Shown in pieces: positions 23,600 to 35,290 of a stretch of 64,000 bases of DNA. The notes under the pieces were generated by a model. That model did not search any database and was not told where the DNA came from. It saw only the letters and a list, made by a program, of their open reading frames with translations. How positions within the stretch are numbered: position 1 is the first letter of the stretch; every line of letters begins with the position of its first letter. A program made the translations under genes and the position numbers. The DNA lies in NCBI GenBank assembly GCA_024220505.1, contig JAKZZE010000005.1:124001-188000 (forward strand), read 5' to 3'. The stretch comes from Rhizopus arrhizus (Eukaryota > Mucoromycota > Mucoromycetes > Mucorales > Rhizopodaceae).

Positions 23600-24240
23600 C
23601 GCGGAATTATACACGATGAGTGGTATTGAAGCTATGAATACTGTATATGAAAGGATACCCTCATACTATAAAGCAACTAGTGAATTTATATACGTACCTT
23701 GAAATGAATCCAAATCCGCCCACCACCGAGGACGATCAAGTAGATGAAACGACGGACATTCTTATGAGAACAGTTCAGGCACGTTCAAGTAGGTACAAAG
23801 ATCATGATATCGTAGCAAGACAAATGCTTTTTCATTATAAACTGCAGCAATTAATGCCAGATAGAGCTACAGCCTCCAAGGTAGGCGTGAAAGAGAACAC
23901 AGCTCGTTATTGATGGAATAACTACCAAAAGGATCCTGATAATTTCGTCCTTAAAAAGGGAACAAACTGTGAAAATAGTATCAAGGCAGTATTACAGGAT
24001 GAACATAAGGAGCATCTTATTAGTTTTTCGATGAAAACAACCAAGCTACAATCCAAGATGCTGTCGAAGAACTAGTAAATAAGCTTTCGATCCCGAGATA
24101 AAGAAATCAAGGATATATGAATATGTGAAAAATGAGTGCAATATTTCAATAAAAAGAGCTACATTTTGTCCTGAAGCACGAAATAGTGAAGACAATCTTC
24201 AATGGGTACTCGAGTAGAATCAAACCGACATGGGACTTCT

Positions 24241-24276
<36 letters not shown>

Positions 24277-24880
24277 GCATTTTTATTGATGAATCTGGCT
24301 TCGATATTAATATGAAATTAAGCAGAGCATCGGCCCTTAAAGGAAAAGGTGCAGCAGTTACTAGACTTTTGACAAAGGCATCATCACATTCGGTTATAAG
24401 TGCAATTTCATCCATTGGTGTTGCGAACTTGAATATTTGTGTACCTAAAGTGCCATCAAAAATCAGAAAAATTCAAGGACGTAAAAAAAGAAAGACACCA
24501 GATAACAACCCCAGAAATAATGAACCAAACGGTGCAACCATAGGCCATATAAGATTTATACTAGATACATTAGATATTGTGGACAAATACGACAGCCTTA
24601 AATGATTTTATCTCATTACGGACAATGCACCCATGCACACATCAAATGGAATAGGAGATATGATTAAATGCAGGAATATAGACTATAAGTGCGTTTATCT
24701 TTCCCTTTATTCATCTGAGTTGGATCCCATCCAGCAATTTTGGGCATTTGTCAAAGCCCGATCGAAACGTCAAAAGCTTCGAGATACTGAAACACTGGGG
24801 CTAGAATCACAGGTGCTGCTAGTGATATTCCCATCCGACACCTTGAAAATATAATTTTAAATTCAAACAACTACTTTGTA
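23600..24880 (+). pseudogene. decayed DDE transposase (Tc1/IS630-like), with 33-A insertion
   Basis: Plus-strand pieces in several frames give a transposase. The N-terminal helix-turn-helix region is at 23647-23910 (IVARQMLFHYKLQQLMPDRA) and ends in a stop. The catalytic core starts FIDESGFDINMKLSR (24284 on), the second Asp is in ITDNAPMHTSNG (about 24615-24650), and the third region YLSLYSSELDPIQQFWAF replaces the usual Glu-containing NPIE by DPIQ. Stops, frameshifts and a run of 33 A (24242-24274) just before the first catalytic Asp show it is inactive. Terminal repeats were not located. Confidence 0.8.
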
Positions 24881-25939
24881 GATTGTCTTGTGGTGATCTA
24901 GCATATGTAATCTCATTAAGAACAATAAAATATCATTACTCAGTGCAAAGATATTTTTCATCTTTCTCACGTTAAAACAACATCTGCCATCTATGCTTGC
25001 TGTATTAGTAAAGTTATGATACAAGCATTTACTATTCTCTCTATGATACGATAATAACCATTGGGCAATTTTTATTAATTCAAGCTTAGATATTTTATAT
25101 ATTCTAATCCATAATCAGCAATAGATGAATTCCTCTCTATCTTCTGGGATATAGTTTCTGTAATAAACATTGTTAAACAATCAAAATGGATTCATACTTC
25201 TGTTTCTCTTTTACTATTTGAGCTCTTAAAATGTACAAACGCCACATGTCTGAATGAAACCCATATTTAAATCTTTTTAAAGTAATGAAATTGTTTTATT
25301 GTTTTTGTGTTTAAAAAAATAATGTGATGCATATATTGTGTAAGCATTTGAAGCCACTGACCATTGATAACTTGTTCGTTTCATGGTAGAACTTTGGATT
25401 GCAATTTATATGAATAATTCTACTACTGTTTTGCTGGTATTGAAGATAAATAGTGACCACGCTTTATTTATTTATCTTAAAAATAACATAGATATTGTCA
25501 GGGGACTTATCAATAATGAACAGGAAGGAATTCAAGGAAAGCATTTACTGAAGATTTGTGCGCATAACATAGGGACAATATGGTGCTAGAACACTAGGGA
25601 TCCATATGTTCAATCCTATTTGAATTGGATCATCTTTACTATCATATAGATACTTGTATCAGACTTCATATGGCCAGTGCCTTCTAGATTGGCTCTTAAA
25701 GCATTAAGGAAGTTACCATGTACCAGATACTGCACATTGACCTTTTTTTTTACCCTTGGTTCCGAATTTTTCAACCTCACTTTACTTTACTTCATATTGA
25801 ACTATTCCGGGCGAACAGGTGTGATAAACACCACGCGCTCAAATGCAGTTTATAAATGATTTTTAAAAATTTAAAAAAAAAAAAAAAATTGCGCACAATG
25901 ATTTTTATTTTGCGGATAGCTTTTTCCCTCTCCAGCGCT
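24881..25939. other. AT-rich interval, no gene seen
   Basis: Follows the dead transposase. Short open frames exist (for example 25383-25589) but show no recognisable domains. The interval may contain the transposon's end and older repeat debris. Confidence 0.5.
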
Positions 25940-26172
25940 ACGATTACCTCTTACGGCGTACTAGATGGGTACATGCATTGTTTCAATGTCTTTGACGAAA
26001 TTTCTGAACGTGAATCCATGGGGCTTAAGAATGTTCCAAAAGACTCGTACGAAATTGCAGAAATCGAATAGCATCACTGGAAGAAGCCAGGTACAAATCA
26101 AAGGATGCACGAATAAGAAGCGAAGAAGCTTTTAGATTTGAAGAGCTATCAGACATACCGCGAAACTCTTGA
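25940..26172 (+). pseudogene. coding-like relic, unidentified
   Basis: Two plus-strand frames separated by one frame shift near 26068 read as charged helical protein: VFDEISERESMGLKNVPKD then EEARYKSKDARIRSEEAF. Composition is protein-like but short, with no start or recognisable domain. It lies directly before repeat copy B, so both may belong to one decayed multicopy element. Confidence 0.3.
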
Positions 26173-26216
26173 TAACAATAGGTTAAACTATCTATACTTT
26201 TATTAGATTCAAGCTT

Positions 26217-26420
26217 GTGTTATACCAAAGACTGATATAATAAAGTTAGAAGTATGGAAGTGAGTTGTTTCCAACTTGTCTTTGACCTTAAATTATTTGC
26301 TAAATAATTTAATTATAGACCAACCTTGAAATTGCAGGGTTTTTGTAATATATGAGAATTATTCCAAACACCGTTTTCTATAACTCTTGTTGGATATATA
26401 AACAAGTCATTTACTATATA
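26217..26420 (-). repeat. dispersed repeat copy B
   Basis: Second copy of the element described at 3541-3850. Conserved blocks are CTTGTCTTTGACCTTAAATT, TTGCTAAATAATTTAAT and ATTCCAAACACCGTTTTCTA. Minus-strand peptides of the two copies remain alignable, with a stop after NKSYRKRCLE in this copy. Copy B is more decayed than copy A. Confidence 0.55.
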
Positions 26421-26492
26421 CAAAAACTGTAATTCTTAAGGTTTTATAAACAATTTGGTTGATTTATGTCTAGGAAAGCCATGAATTCTTTT

Positions 26493-27010
26493 CTACATAA
26501 TAGAAATTAAAGAACCTGTCATCTTGATCTTGAGAATCAGACAGATTAAGGAACCAAATATATATACAGCACCTGAAAACATTTGTATACCAATATATCC
26601 ATTATCAGTTGTAGCCATTTGAATAGCGGAGGAAATAGGTGGACCAACAGCAGCAGCAGAGCTGATGACAAATAAGATTGAAAGACCAGATGAGATGTTT
26701 TCGGCTCCAACAACAGAGGCTGTAATGGGAGCAGCCAGGGTATAGTAAATGCCACATGTGAATCCAAACAAAACGGCAAAGGCCATCATGGTCTCGTATG
26801 TTTTGGCAAATGGCCAGAGAAGCATACAAAATAGACCAGAAAAGGTAGAAGCTATCATAAACATGTTCAAACGGCCAATATGATCAGCAAAATAGCCGAG
26901 GATAAGGCGTCCCATGGCGTTCATGGCACATGCCACACCTACAAGATTAGAAGATTGCTGGGAACTGACACCATACGATCGTGCATAAGCTGTTTGTTAT
27001 GAAAATCAAT

Positions 27011-27041
<31 letters not shown>

Positions 27042-28186
27042 GGCGAAAAAAGATGAGTAAACTTACTAGGTAAATAAAATAGAGGTATAAGGTAGCCAAA
27101 GAGAGCAATCACTACACCAGCCAACATGGTAACAAAATTAAAGTCTTTCAGCATGGAAAGTTTAATAGGGGATTTCATCGGCTGCTTTTCAGCACCAGGC
27201 GGGAGACGCGTACGAATTAAGCAGGAAGCAATAGCACAGATACCAAATGCCATGAGCCCAATGATACGATGTGCCCAAGGTAGCCCATACTTTTCAACCA
27301 AGGAAGTTACCATAGGGCTGATTGCCAATCCGCCAAATCCAGAACCAGCTGAACTCAGGCCCATAGCCGTACCACGACGTGTGCTGAACCATTGAGGGAT
27401 AACAGAAACAATGGACATGTAAACAAGCGAAGAACCGAAACCAAAGACAAGACCTAGTGTGACATAGAGGTGCCAGACTTCTGTGCTGAAACCGCCCATG
27501 ATCATACCGAGTGCCATCAGAAATGTGCCAATACCCATGGTTGTTTTGATACCAAGACGAATACAAAGGGACCCAACAGGAGAAAATAAGTTGAGCATGA
27601 CCACCATGAGTGAGCCTACACCCATCAGCTCTAATGTGGTTGATTTGCCTTCAAGTGTACTAGTGGCGTAGGCATTAGAAAAGACACCTACATGGAATAA
27701 AAGAACGTTAAGTAAGCTATTCCGCTTAAAGAATAACTACTTACCCCAAACAGCAGAGATCCCAAACATGATGAAGTTGGATAGGAAACCACAGGCAGCA
27801 ATGACCCTAATTTTTTTGGCTGTGCATTAATAATTCAAAGGCATCAGACTGAGTTTATATGATTATTAAATTACCATCCGTATCCTCCATCCGGAATTGT
27901 CTCATAAAAAGCGTTGTCTGATTCTGGTAATTCAATCATACTAGCCATTGTGACATCTACATAGCTTGCTATTAGTAAACACAAAGTTCTCTATTACCAT
28001 GTCTACATTTGATTGTTTACTTGTGTTCACTCGATCCACAGCTTTCAGTTCGCCTTGTTCAACGTCATACTTTTCTGTATGAACGGTAGGTAGTTTTTCT
28101 GTGGTGCCTTCAAGTGTTAAGGTCATTTCATTTTGCTCATCATACGAAGACCTTAGTGTTGATTCACTTTTTTTGGACACCTGCAT
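26493..28186 (-). CDS. major facilitator transporter, monocarboxylate (MCT/MCH) type
   Basis: Five exons: 28186-28021, 27956-27875, 27806-27745, 27687-27067 and 26989-26493 (475 aa). A cytosolic acidic N-terminus (MQVSKKSESTLRSSYDEQNE) precedes the family signature PDGGYGWVIAACGFLSNF at helix 1, which is diagnostic of MCT/SLC16-like fungal transporters. Other marks: STRRGTAMGLSSAGSGFGGL in helix 4-5 and GRLILGYFADHIGR for the second half. Twelve helices are expected. Members move monocarboxylates, riboflavin or other small acids with or without H+; substrate cannot be read here. An in-frame Met at 28309 would add 41 residues; I chose 28186. The fourth intron (27066-26990) contains a long T run. 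Confidence 0.88.
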
Positions 28187-28763
28187 TGATTCTGGGAAGG
28201 AATGAAATGGAAAGAGGAATAAAAGCAATACATGTGCTTCAATTGAAAATTTATATCGTCTAAAACGTTTTCTGTTTCCAGAAGGCTGTTCATTTAACCG
28301 ATTATTCAATGTAATTATAACCCATTTTAAAAGCGAAAAAAAAAAAGAAGCAGAGCAAACTAGTTTGAGAGGGCAAAAAACAACAGCATATACATAGGTT
28401 AATTTTTATACCGAGTAAATAAAGAAAGACTACGAGTAGACGACTTTGGTTGATGATATTGTGTGTAACGGCTTAAAAGGATAATATGTGAAATGAAACG
28501 GATAAACGTTATTTAGCTTGGTTCTTTAATTTTATCGTCCGATAGATTTGAGAAAAAGGTTCCGAAAATCCGTTTCCATTGTTACATTTTGTAACACAAA
28601 ATCACATTTATAAATTTTCTTTTTTCGACTCTTTTGGTAAAATTAGTTGTGGTGCAAGTAAAATATGTTTCTATAGAAATACAAAAGAATAAACGAAGTT
28701 TGTTTAATGCCATATTTATTTGCACAAGGATATACACATCACACACAAAATGGAAAGAAAAGG

Positions 28764-29032
28764 TTAAGTATATGCATCTAACCAGGCTAAATCGTCCGAT
28801 CCAGCATTTCTTGCATTTATCAATATGGAACGGACTATTTCCTTTAGCGATCTTCCTTTCATCATTTCTTGCACTCTGTTTTCTTCTGCTAAAGATTCAT
28901 TTATTAAAAAATTTTCAACAAATGATTCTGCTTCAACTAAATATGTTTTAGAATATAAACTGAGTAAGATATACATCATCGTACCTATTCGTCTTAGATT
29001 GATTACATCTAAATGTGTTGAAGATCGAGCTA

Positions 29033-29084
<52 letters not shown>

Positions 29085-30091
29085 TTTTTTAGGGTCTTTT
29101 TTTTATTTTATACTCTTTCACCTGGTTCTACTATATCACCAGCAACAACTTGAATGTGATCGCCGAAATAATCTTCTGAGTCTGAGCTTTCTTCAAATAT
29201 GTTTTCCATGGAATGGTTTTCAGTTAGTTGAGAGTCATAAGTGACTAATTCAAAAGTTGCTAATTTTTTTACAGAACAATTAGGTGATCGTCGAGCATCT
29301 AGTCTTTTTAGTTGAGGACAGTGATAGACAAATAACCAAATCATTTCAGCTGTTACCCATCGAGTCTGTCGAATCTCGAGTGTCTCTAACTGCTGACAAC
29401 TATGTCCTATCGCCTTGATCACTTCCTCCATCGGTATATCAATTTGAGTTAGACCAGGTCGTACATAACGGCACTGGAGGGTTGAAAGGTATTCTCCTGT
29501 CTCGGCAATCAGTTTGTCGTGAAGTATGACTGTACGTGAGAGGTTAATTGTGGTAATATGTTGACATTTATTTGCCATTTGAAGTAGTGAAGAAGTTGAT
29601 ACTGTAATTGCTGATTGATGTTCATCTATACAAAGTCTTGGTGTCTCGATTTGGGCAACAAATTGGTCTTTTTGATTTACTAATTAAAAAGTCTCAGCTA
29701 AAATTTCAATTTTTTTTTTTTCTTTACAAGAAAACTTACCAAGTGGGTGATCGTTTGAAAGATTAATGGAACGTACAAAGTTTCCATAGGCAAAAGTACC
29801 CATGGATCGTGTTAAAGTAAGTAAGAAAGTTGCCCAACCGTAGGTATTATGTATTTTAGGGCGCATATATAAAATAGGAGCTGCACAGCGGAGCCATTGT
29901 CTGCAGACAAGTGACGCCGAGTAAATTGTAGATTGCGAATCTTCTGCATGGTGCAAGATGAGGGAAAGTATTTCAGGTGGTAAAGGAAAAGACCGACTAA
30001 CGTTTATTGGTCGACGTTTGTGTGAGCACAAGTATTTACATTGTTCTTTTTGAATAGGTGAAGTTTTGTTTGTACAGTTTTTGTGAAGCAT
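28764..30091 (-). CDS. F-box / leucine-rich-repeat protein
   Basis: Substrate adaptor candidate for SCF ubiquitin ligases. Exon 1 is 30091-29740 and carries the F-box (FPLPPEILSLILHHAEDSQ ... SLVCRQWLRCAAPILY, about residues 34-76). Exon 2 begins at 29679 and has LRR-like stretches (INLSRTVILHDKLIAETGEY, LETLEIRQTRWVTAEMI, CPQLKRLDA). Without a further splice the frame stops at 29108 (307 aa). A GTGAAA donor at 29121 joined to 29030 adds an in-frame third exon, 29029-28764 (STHLDVINLRRIG to LAWLDAYT), giving 391 aa. I favour this form because that exon has clear coding bias and no start of its own. The putative intron contains about 40 T on the coding strand. Confidence 0.7.
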
Positions 30092-31276
30092 AATTTTTTT
30101 GGTATAAAAATAAGAGCAATTACAACAATAAAAATGTATCAGATTTAACTTAAATTAAAAAGCCGTGTGACTCTATTTCTTTAGTCTATTATTAACAGAT
30201 TTCAAAAAAAAAAAAAAAAAAAAAAAAAAGAAATAATAATAAGAAAAAAAAAGATGCAATTTGTCAAACAAGAAAATAGGGAAAACAATATCTTTGCCAA
30301 CCAAGTGAAATAAGTACTTGTTAGTTATGCGATTTTCTTTATTTTTAATTATAATAAAATGCATAAAACGGGTTTGACAAGTAGTCCTCTTTTTTTTTAT
30401 CATTGACGTCAATTCAGTTTAAACCTGAATCCTCTTTATTTACTGCTGTTCACATTAAGCATTATTAAACAAAGAGAAAAAAAATACAAATGATCATTAA
30501 ACGGGTTAAAAAGCAGAGTTTATTACAAGGTTGATATAAAGCACGTTATTTATTACTAATCATTCATAGACAGATTTATTTATTATTCGCTCTTTATTTT
30601 TCGTTTTAATAGATCTAGTTCAATAAACTTAACACTCAAATAAAAGTCATTTTGTATTTCATGTATTTTCTTTATTAGGACAAAAGAAGTGATTAGAATG
30701 CAAATTGTACTAAGACACTTTAATGACTTTATTACAATCGATCTTATCATAAAAAATATGTCTGATTCATTCAAATGTCAAAACTGGGTTTGTCATAATA
30801 TTAAATACCTAAAAAATACTCGAAATCAGGGCAATTTCTCTATTGACAACGAAACAAACAATTTATCTTTTGAAATGAAAGCTTAAAGCAAACAATTGCG
30901 AATAATTTTAATAGCAAACCTAACTTACATTCTTCATATACTTGGTTCTTATTTATTCAAGCCAATGATGTATCATATTTTGATTCGATGATTGTTACCT
31001 AATTAATTTTCTATGTCATTTCATTTAACTTTTATAACCAATTATTAATAATTATTACGCTGAGTTACAGTAAAGACTTTTTCATTCTTTTCAATCTCAA
31101 ACTTTTCGGTTTTAGTTAAACCAACGGTAATTGGTTATATTCTTAAAAAAAACTAGCTGACAGCAATGAGAACCAAGCTTCAATCGAAAATATGAGTCAC
31201 GCTTTATAAGAGCCCATTAGGTCTTCCGCTCCCCTTTTTTTTTCTCCCTCTTTTTTTTTTTTTTTTGGCAGAAAAA
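30092..31276. other. divergent intergenic region
   Basis: Lies between the F-box gene and threonine aldolase, which read away from each other. Holds a long A homopolymer (about 30205-30230) and no coding frame of note. The right end is strongly pyrimidine-rich (31228-31266), ending TTGGCAG just before the aldolase ATG, which could be a 3' splice site of a 5' UTR intron. Confidence 0.55.
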
Positions 31277-32542
31277 ATGTCTCCATCTATCAACAGTGTA
31301 ACCGATAAAAAACCATTCATTTACGACCTTATAAGTGATACGGCTACTGTTCCAACGGATGAGATGTTTGAAATCATGAAAGCAGCCACTCGTGGTGATG
31401 ATGTTTACCAAGTAAGAAAATTTTTTTTGTTAGCTTCTATTTAACTCAACTATGGTATTGACATCATTTTTGATAGACCGATGATGACTGTAAGGCTTTG
31501 GAAGATTATGTGGCTCAATTGCTTGGACATGAAGCCGCTTTATTCTGTACAAGCGGCACTTTGTCTAATCAATTGGGTCTTCGATGTCTTTTATTTCAGC
31601 CTCCTCACTCTGTTTTGTGTGATTCTCGCTCCCATGTTTTTAATTATGAATGTGGTGGTATTGCCTATCACTCTCAAGCTAATGTTACTCCTGTCTTCGC
31701 AAAAGGTACTTACATGACTGCTCAAGAAGTTGAAAGCCGCATTAATAAGGATACTTTATGTGGTGCACCCACTAAAGGTAATTTTTTTTTTTTTATTTTT
31801 TTTCACTCATCATAATGTTATAGTCATATCTCTCGAAAATACAATGAATGGTACTATCATGCCCATTGATGAAATTCACAAAATTCATGATGTTGCTCGT
31901 GCTAACAACTGCAAAATGCATCTTGATGGTGCTCGGTTATGGAATGCTAGTCAAGCAACTGGTGTGCCACTCAGCGAGTACGGTCAATACTTTGATACGG
32001 TCTCTATCTGTTTGTCTAAAGGTGCTGGTGCCCCTATTGGCTCCATGCTTACAGGTCCCAAGGAGCTCATCGAACGTGCCCGTCACCTTCGTAAATTGAT
32101 GGGTGGTGGATGGCGTCAAGCAGGTATGCTGGCTCGTGTCGCTCGCCACTGTATCGAAACTATTGTCCCTACCATGCCCGAGACTCACGCATTAGCTCGT
32201 AAACTCGGTGATCATTTGGAATCATTGGGTATCAAATTACTCTTACCACTTGAAACCAACATGCTTTTTATTGATACATCAAAGACGGGATTAACCATTG
32301 CTGAATTAGCCGAGGGATTAAAAGTAAAAAATATTAAAATCTTTAGTAGCCCTGGTACAACTGCTCGTATTGCCCTTCATTACCAAATTACAGCCCAAGC
32401 TGTAGATGACTTTATGCAAGTTGCATCAGAATTGGTTCATGCTAAAAAGACATCTGGTTTTATTCCTTCTAATTCAAAGGATACACATGTGGAAACAATC
32501 GAACAAACCGCTGAAGCTGCTTATCCTTCTGTTAATGTATAG
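31277..32542 (+). CDS. GLY1: low-specificity L-threonine aldolase
   Basis: PLP enzyme that cleaves L-threonine/allo-threonine to glycine and acetaldehyde, a main glycine source in fungi. Three exons: 31277-31411, 31477-31777 and 31824-32542 (384 aa, family length). Motifs: DLISDTATVPTDEM at the N-terminus, GDDVYQ joining TDDDCKALEDY across intron 1, FCTSGTLSNQLGLR, HMHLDGARLWNAS-like segment (KMHLDGARLWNAS; Asp180 pairs with the pyridine nitrogen) and SICLSKGAGAPIGSM with the PLP lysine at about 211. A Ser/Thr-rich C-terminal extension of about 25 residues follows the core. Convergent with the NVJ2-like gene, only 103 bp between stops. Confidence 0.96.
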
Positions 32543-32645
32543 ATTTTTTTTTCATTCTTGTACAACTTGTACCACACAATCACTCACATACATTTATGCA
32601 TTTACATACATTTGTGCTTTTTTTTTCTGTCATGAAATAAATAGT

Positions 32646-34421
32646 TTATTCTTTTCCTTTTATGTTATCGCCTTGTACCACATTGATTTCTAGTAGTCCT
32701 GTGCTAGGTAATGATTTCGACCGTAGTCTAGAAGGTTTTTCCATGAGCATCTTCTTGCTCAGACGAACCGAATGCAAAGCATCGACTGACATGAGAGATG
32801 AAGGCTTCTTGGCAGATATGGTATCGTCAATCTGATTATGATCTACACGCGCCATCAAATTATTATTGTAGCGAAGTGAAGGCTTGTTCTTTTTAACTGC
32901 GCCGCTTTTTTTGGTGGCGGTCATGAGCGAGCGAAGAGTTTGCTGAGAAGGTGTATCGGCTGCAATAGAAGATAGAACTGGCTGAGATACATCTACCTTA
33001 GTTACCGTTGTCGTTACTTGACCAGAACTACCTTGATTTCGATTAAACCAACGCCTCTTGGGTACTGCAAGCGAGTTGCTTGTGGATAGTAAGGGAAAAC
33101 GGTCATTAGAAATAACCGAGACAGAGGGAGCCGAATAAAGCTCTGGTAAGGACTCATAATTATCTTGTTTGTCAAAAAGACCACCCATACCATCTGTGGC
33201 GAAAAAGACGATATCGTCCATATTGGGTAACTCGAGTGTTTCTCTAAATATTTCTTCTATCTTGGATTTAATAGCCTTACTGACAACAGAGTAGCCAATA
33301 CGTTTTTCCCATACAACAGGTTCAATTATCCAATCCATCTTGGGACTTTTATGAAATCCATACCAAGCCCGATTGCTTGGTGGTTCCTTAATTTTTACCA
33401 TCATCTTGCCCTCAATTGACTTGAGCGTGATAGCAAGAACGAGGTCAATGCGGATTGGTGGTAGTCGATCTGAATAAGTCCATTTGAGGACCGTCTCGAG
33501 CTCGACACGGAAGCAGCCTTCATAAAGCACATGCATCTCACATGTGTATTCTCCTCCGGGACTTAACCTTACTAGATGTGGCTGAGTGATATAAGGTGCT
33601 CCGTGGCCTCCATCGACCGAACGAACTGTGATCTGTTCCAGAAAGGGTGGTCGACGGGCATTCAATTTTGCTACCTTCGTCAGAATTTTCTGATAAAAGA
33701 AATTACGCGTTCGCTCTGTCTTGTAAATTCCCAAAAAGAGACGACCGAGAAGTGCATTGAGCCACTGAAGTTCAAATTGACTTGGATCGCTGTGGACAGT
33801 AGATATTAAATGATTCATCGCCGCTTGATCAAACTGAGTGGAATTTTTGATTTTTGGAAGCTCAAGTTGGCTCGCACGGATGAGGGTCACGTACCAGTCC
33901 TCCTTATCTACGCAGCGACTGCAATTGAGGTAATAATCCGATACATCTAGTGATTTTCGTCTTAGATGAATCCAATTTCTTTTTGAAAAAAATTCATGGT
34001 CCTTGAGTCCAGCTGGATGCATTTGGACCGTATATTGATTGACGCGAATCACTCCTTGACAGTCCTGCTGCAAATCAGAGTCGTACAAAAACAATGTGCT
34101 GAATTTTAAGACTGCAAAATAATTATGTTGCTGTTGCTTCTTTTGCTGTTGTTCTTGGTTGAGATATGATTTAACGATACCTCCAAACAAAGCATTGCCT
34201 TTTTCCAACGGTTGGTTTGCATTTTGTGTGACTTGGAGCCAGCCAACTTTGTAAAAAGGACTGTTGATTAGCGATTCGTCTTTATAGTTTTCCAACTTAT
34301 CTGACGGAATGAGTTTAGTTGAAGTTGTCTTGTTGAATAAAAATAGCACAAGAATCGTAACGGGTATTAAAGTTAAACCGCCTATTAGGTAGGCAATAAC
34401 TAAAGAGATATAAGACGTCAT
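32646..34421 (-). CDS. NVJ2: SMP-domain lipid-transfer protein, NVJ2/TEX2 type
   Basis: Single exon, 591 aa. An N-terminal membrane anchor (residues 5-29, ISLVIAYLIGGLTLIPVTIL) is followed by a PH-like region (about 55-190, containing FAVLKFSTLFLYDSD and NWIHLRRKSLDVSD). An SMP domain (about 205-400) contains WLNALLGRLFLGIYKTERTR, the block PPFLEQITVRSVDGGHGAPY, and IEPVVWEKRIGYSVVSKAIK. This order, TM-PH-SMP, is that of yeast Nvj2 and animal TEX2, ER proteins that bridge to vacuole or Golgi and shuttle lipids such as ceramide. The C-terminal 170 residues are basic, Ser-rich and probably disordered. Identification of family is strong; lipid specificity is not visible. Confidence 0.92.
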   Translation of the reverse strand: MTSYISLVIAYLIGGLTLIPVTILVLFLFNKTTSTKLIPSDKLENYKDESLINSPFYKVGWLQVTQNANQPLEKGNALFGGIVKSYLNQEQQQKKQQQHNYFAVLKFSTLFLYDSDLQQDCQGVIRVNQYTVQMHPAGLKDHEFFSKRNWIHLRRKSLDVSDYYLNCSRCVDKEDWYVTLIRASQLELPKIKNSTQFDQAAMNHLISTVHSDPSQFELQWLNALLGRLFLGIYKTERTRNFFYQKILTKVAKLNARRPPFLEQITVRSVDGGHGAPYITQPHLVRLSPGGEYTCEMHVLYEGCFRVELETVLKWTYSDRLPPIRIDLVLAITLKSIEGKMMVKIKEPPSNRAWYGFHKSPKMDWIIEPVVWEKRIGYSVVSKAIKSKIEEIFRETLELPNMDDIVFFATDGMGGLFDKQDNYESLPELYSAPSVSVISNDRFPLLSTSNSLAVPKRRWFNRNQGSSGQVTTTVTKVDVSQPVLSSIAADTPSQQTLRSLMTATKKSGAVKKNKPSLRYNNNLMARVDHNQIDDTISAKKPSSLMSVDALHSVRLSKKMLMEKPSRLRSKSLPSTGLLEINVVQGDNIKGKE

Positions 34422-35290
34422 TACAAGGTAATGAGTGGTGTTTGTTGATGTCTTTTTTTTTTTTTTTTATAAATCTAAGAAAAATAAAAAAAAATATAAA
34501 GCATCATTTTTTATTTATGCGTTTGAATGTTTATGTCCGGCTCGGTAATCCTTAATGAATATTCGAAAACCTTAATCTACAGCGTCCGCTTAGCCAAATT
34601 GCACGTAACGAAATTCATAGTGTGGGCTTTGGAATCTCAATAAGCGAAAAATAAAATTCAGCTTTAGGTGCTAAACACTTGGAAAAATATTGATGGAATG
34701 CTGTATAAAACTTTGAATAGTATTATAAGGAATACAATTATATTGCACACTTCACGCTCAGTAGCCACCACTCACTTGCTCTTTTCAACTTGCCTGACAC
34801 TCTATTCATTCACTCAAAATTCCACTAACCTAATGTTGTTTTCATCGTTTTCAGCAGCAAGAGAGTGTTAGACGCCCTCTGCCTTTTTTTTTCTTTTTGT
34901 TGAAGAAAGCATTTTATGACAGGTGAAAAGTATTTAAACCTACAAACCAGTACTTTTTAAGCTTTGTACAGAAAAAAGTTTTCTTGAACTTGCAAAGTGG
35001 TTTTGATCTATTCCTGTTTTTTAACCTATTATTCTCAGAAAGTCCTTCCTGCAAAAGATATTAATATTAAGTTTGTACTGATTTTTGCGTTGTCAACCTT
35101 ACCTTCACAAAAAAAAGCTTTCTACTATAGCAGGAACATTTACAGCATTTGGCAATTCTTCGACCAGCCAGAATTTTTTCAACATAACTGGTATATATAC
35201 CATCTTCTTTTATCGTCATTCTAAACAATGAGTAGCATAATCCTGCAATTACAAACTTTGAATATTTTACGTGAATACCTTAACAAGAGA
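34422..35290. other. intergenic, no gene seen
   Basis: Upstream side of the NVJ2-like gene. Contains T runs near 34452-34468 and AT-rich sequence without coding bias until the relic beginning at 35291. Confidence 0.55.
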
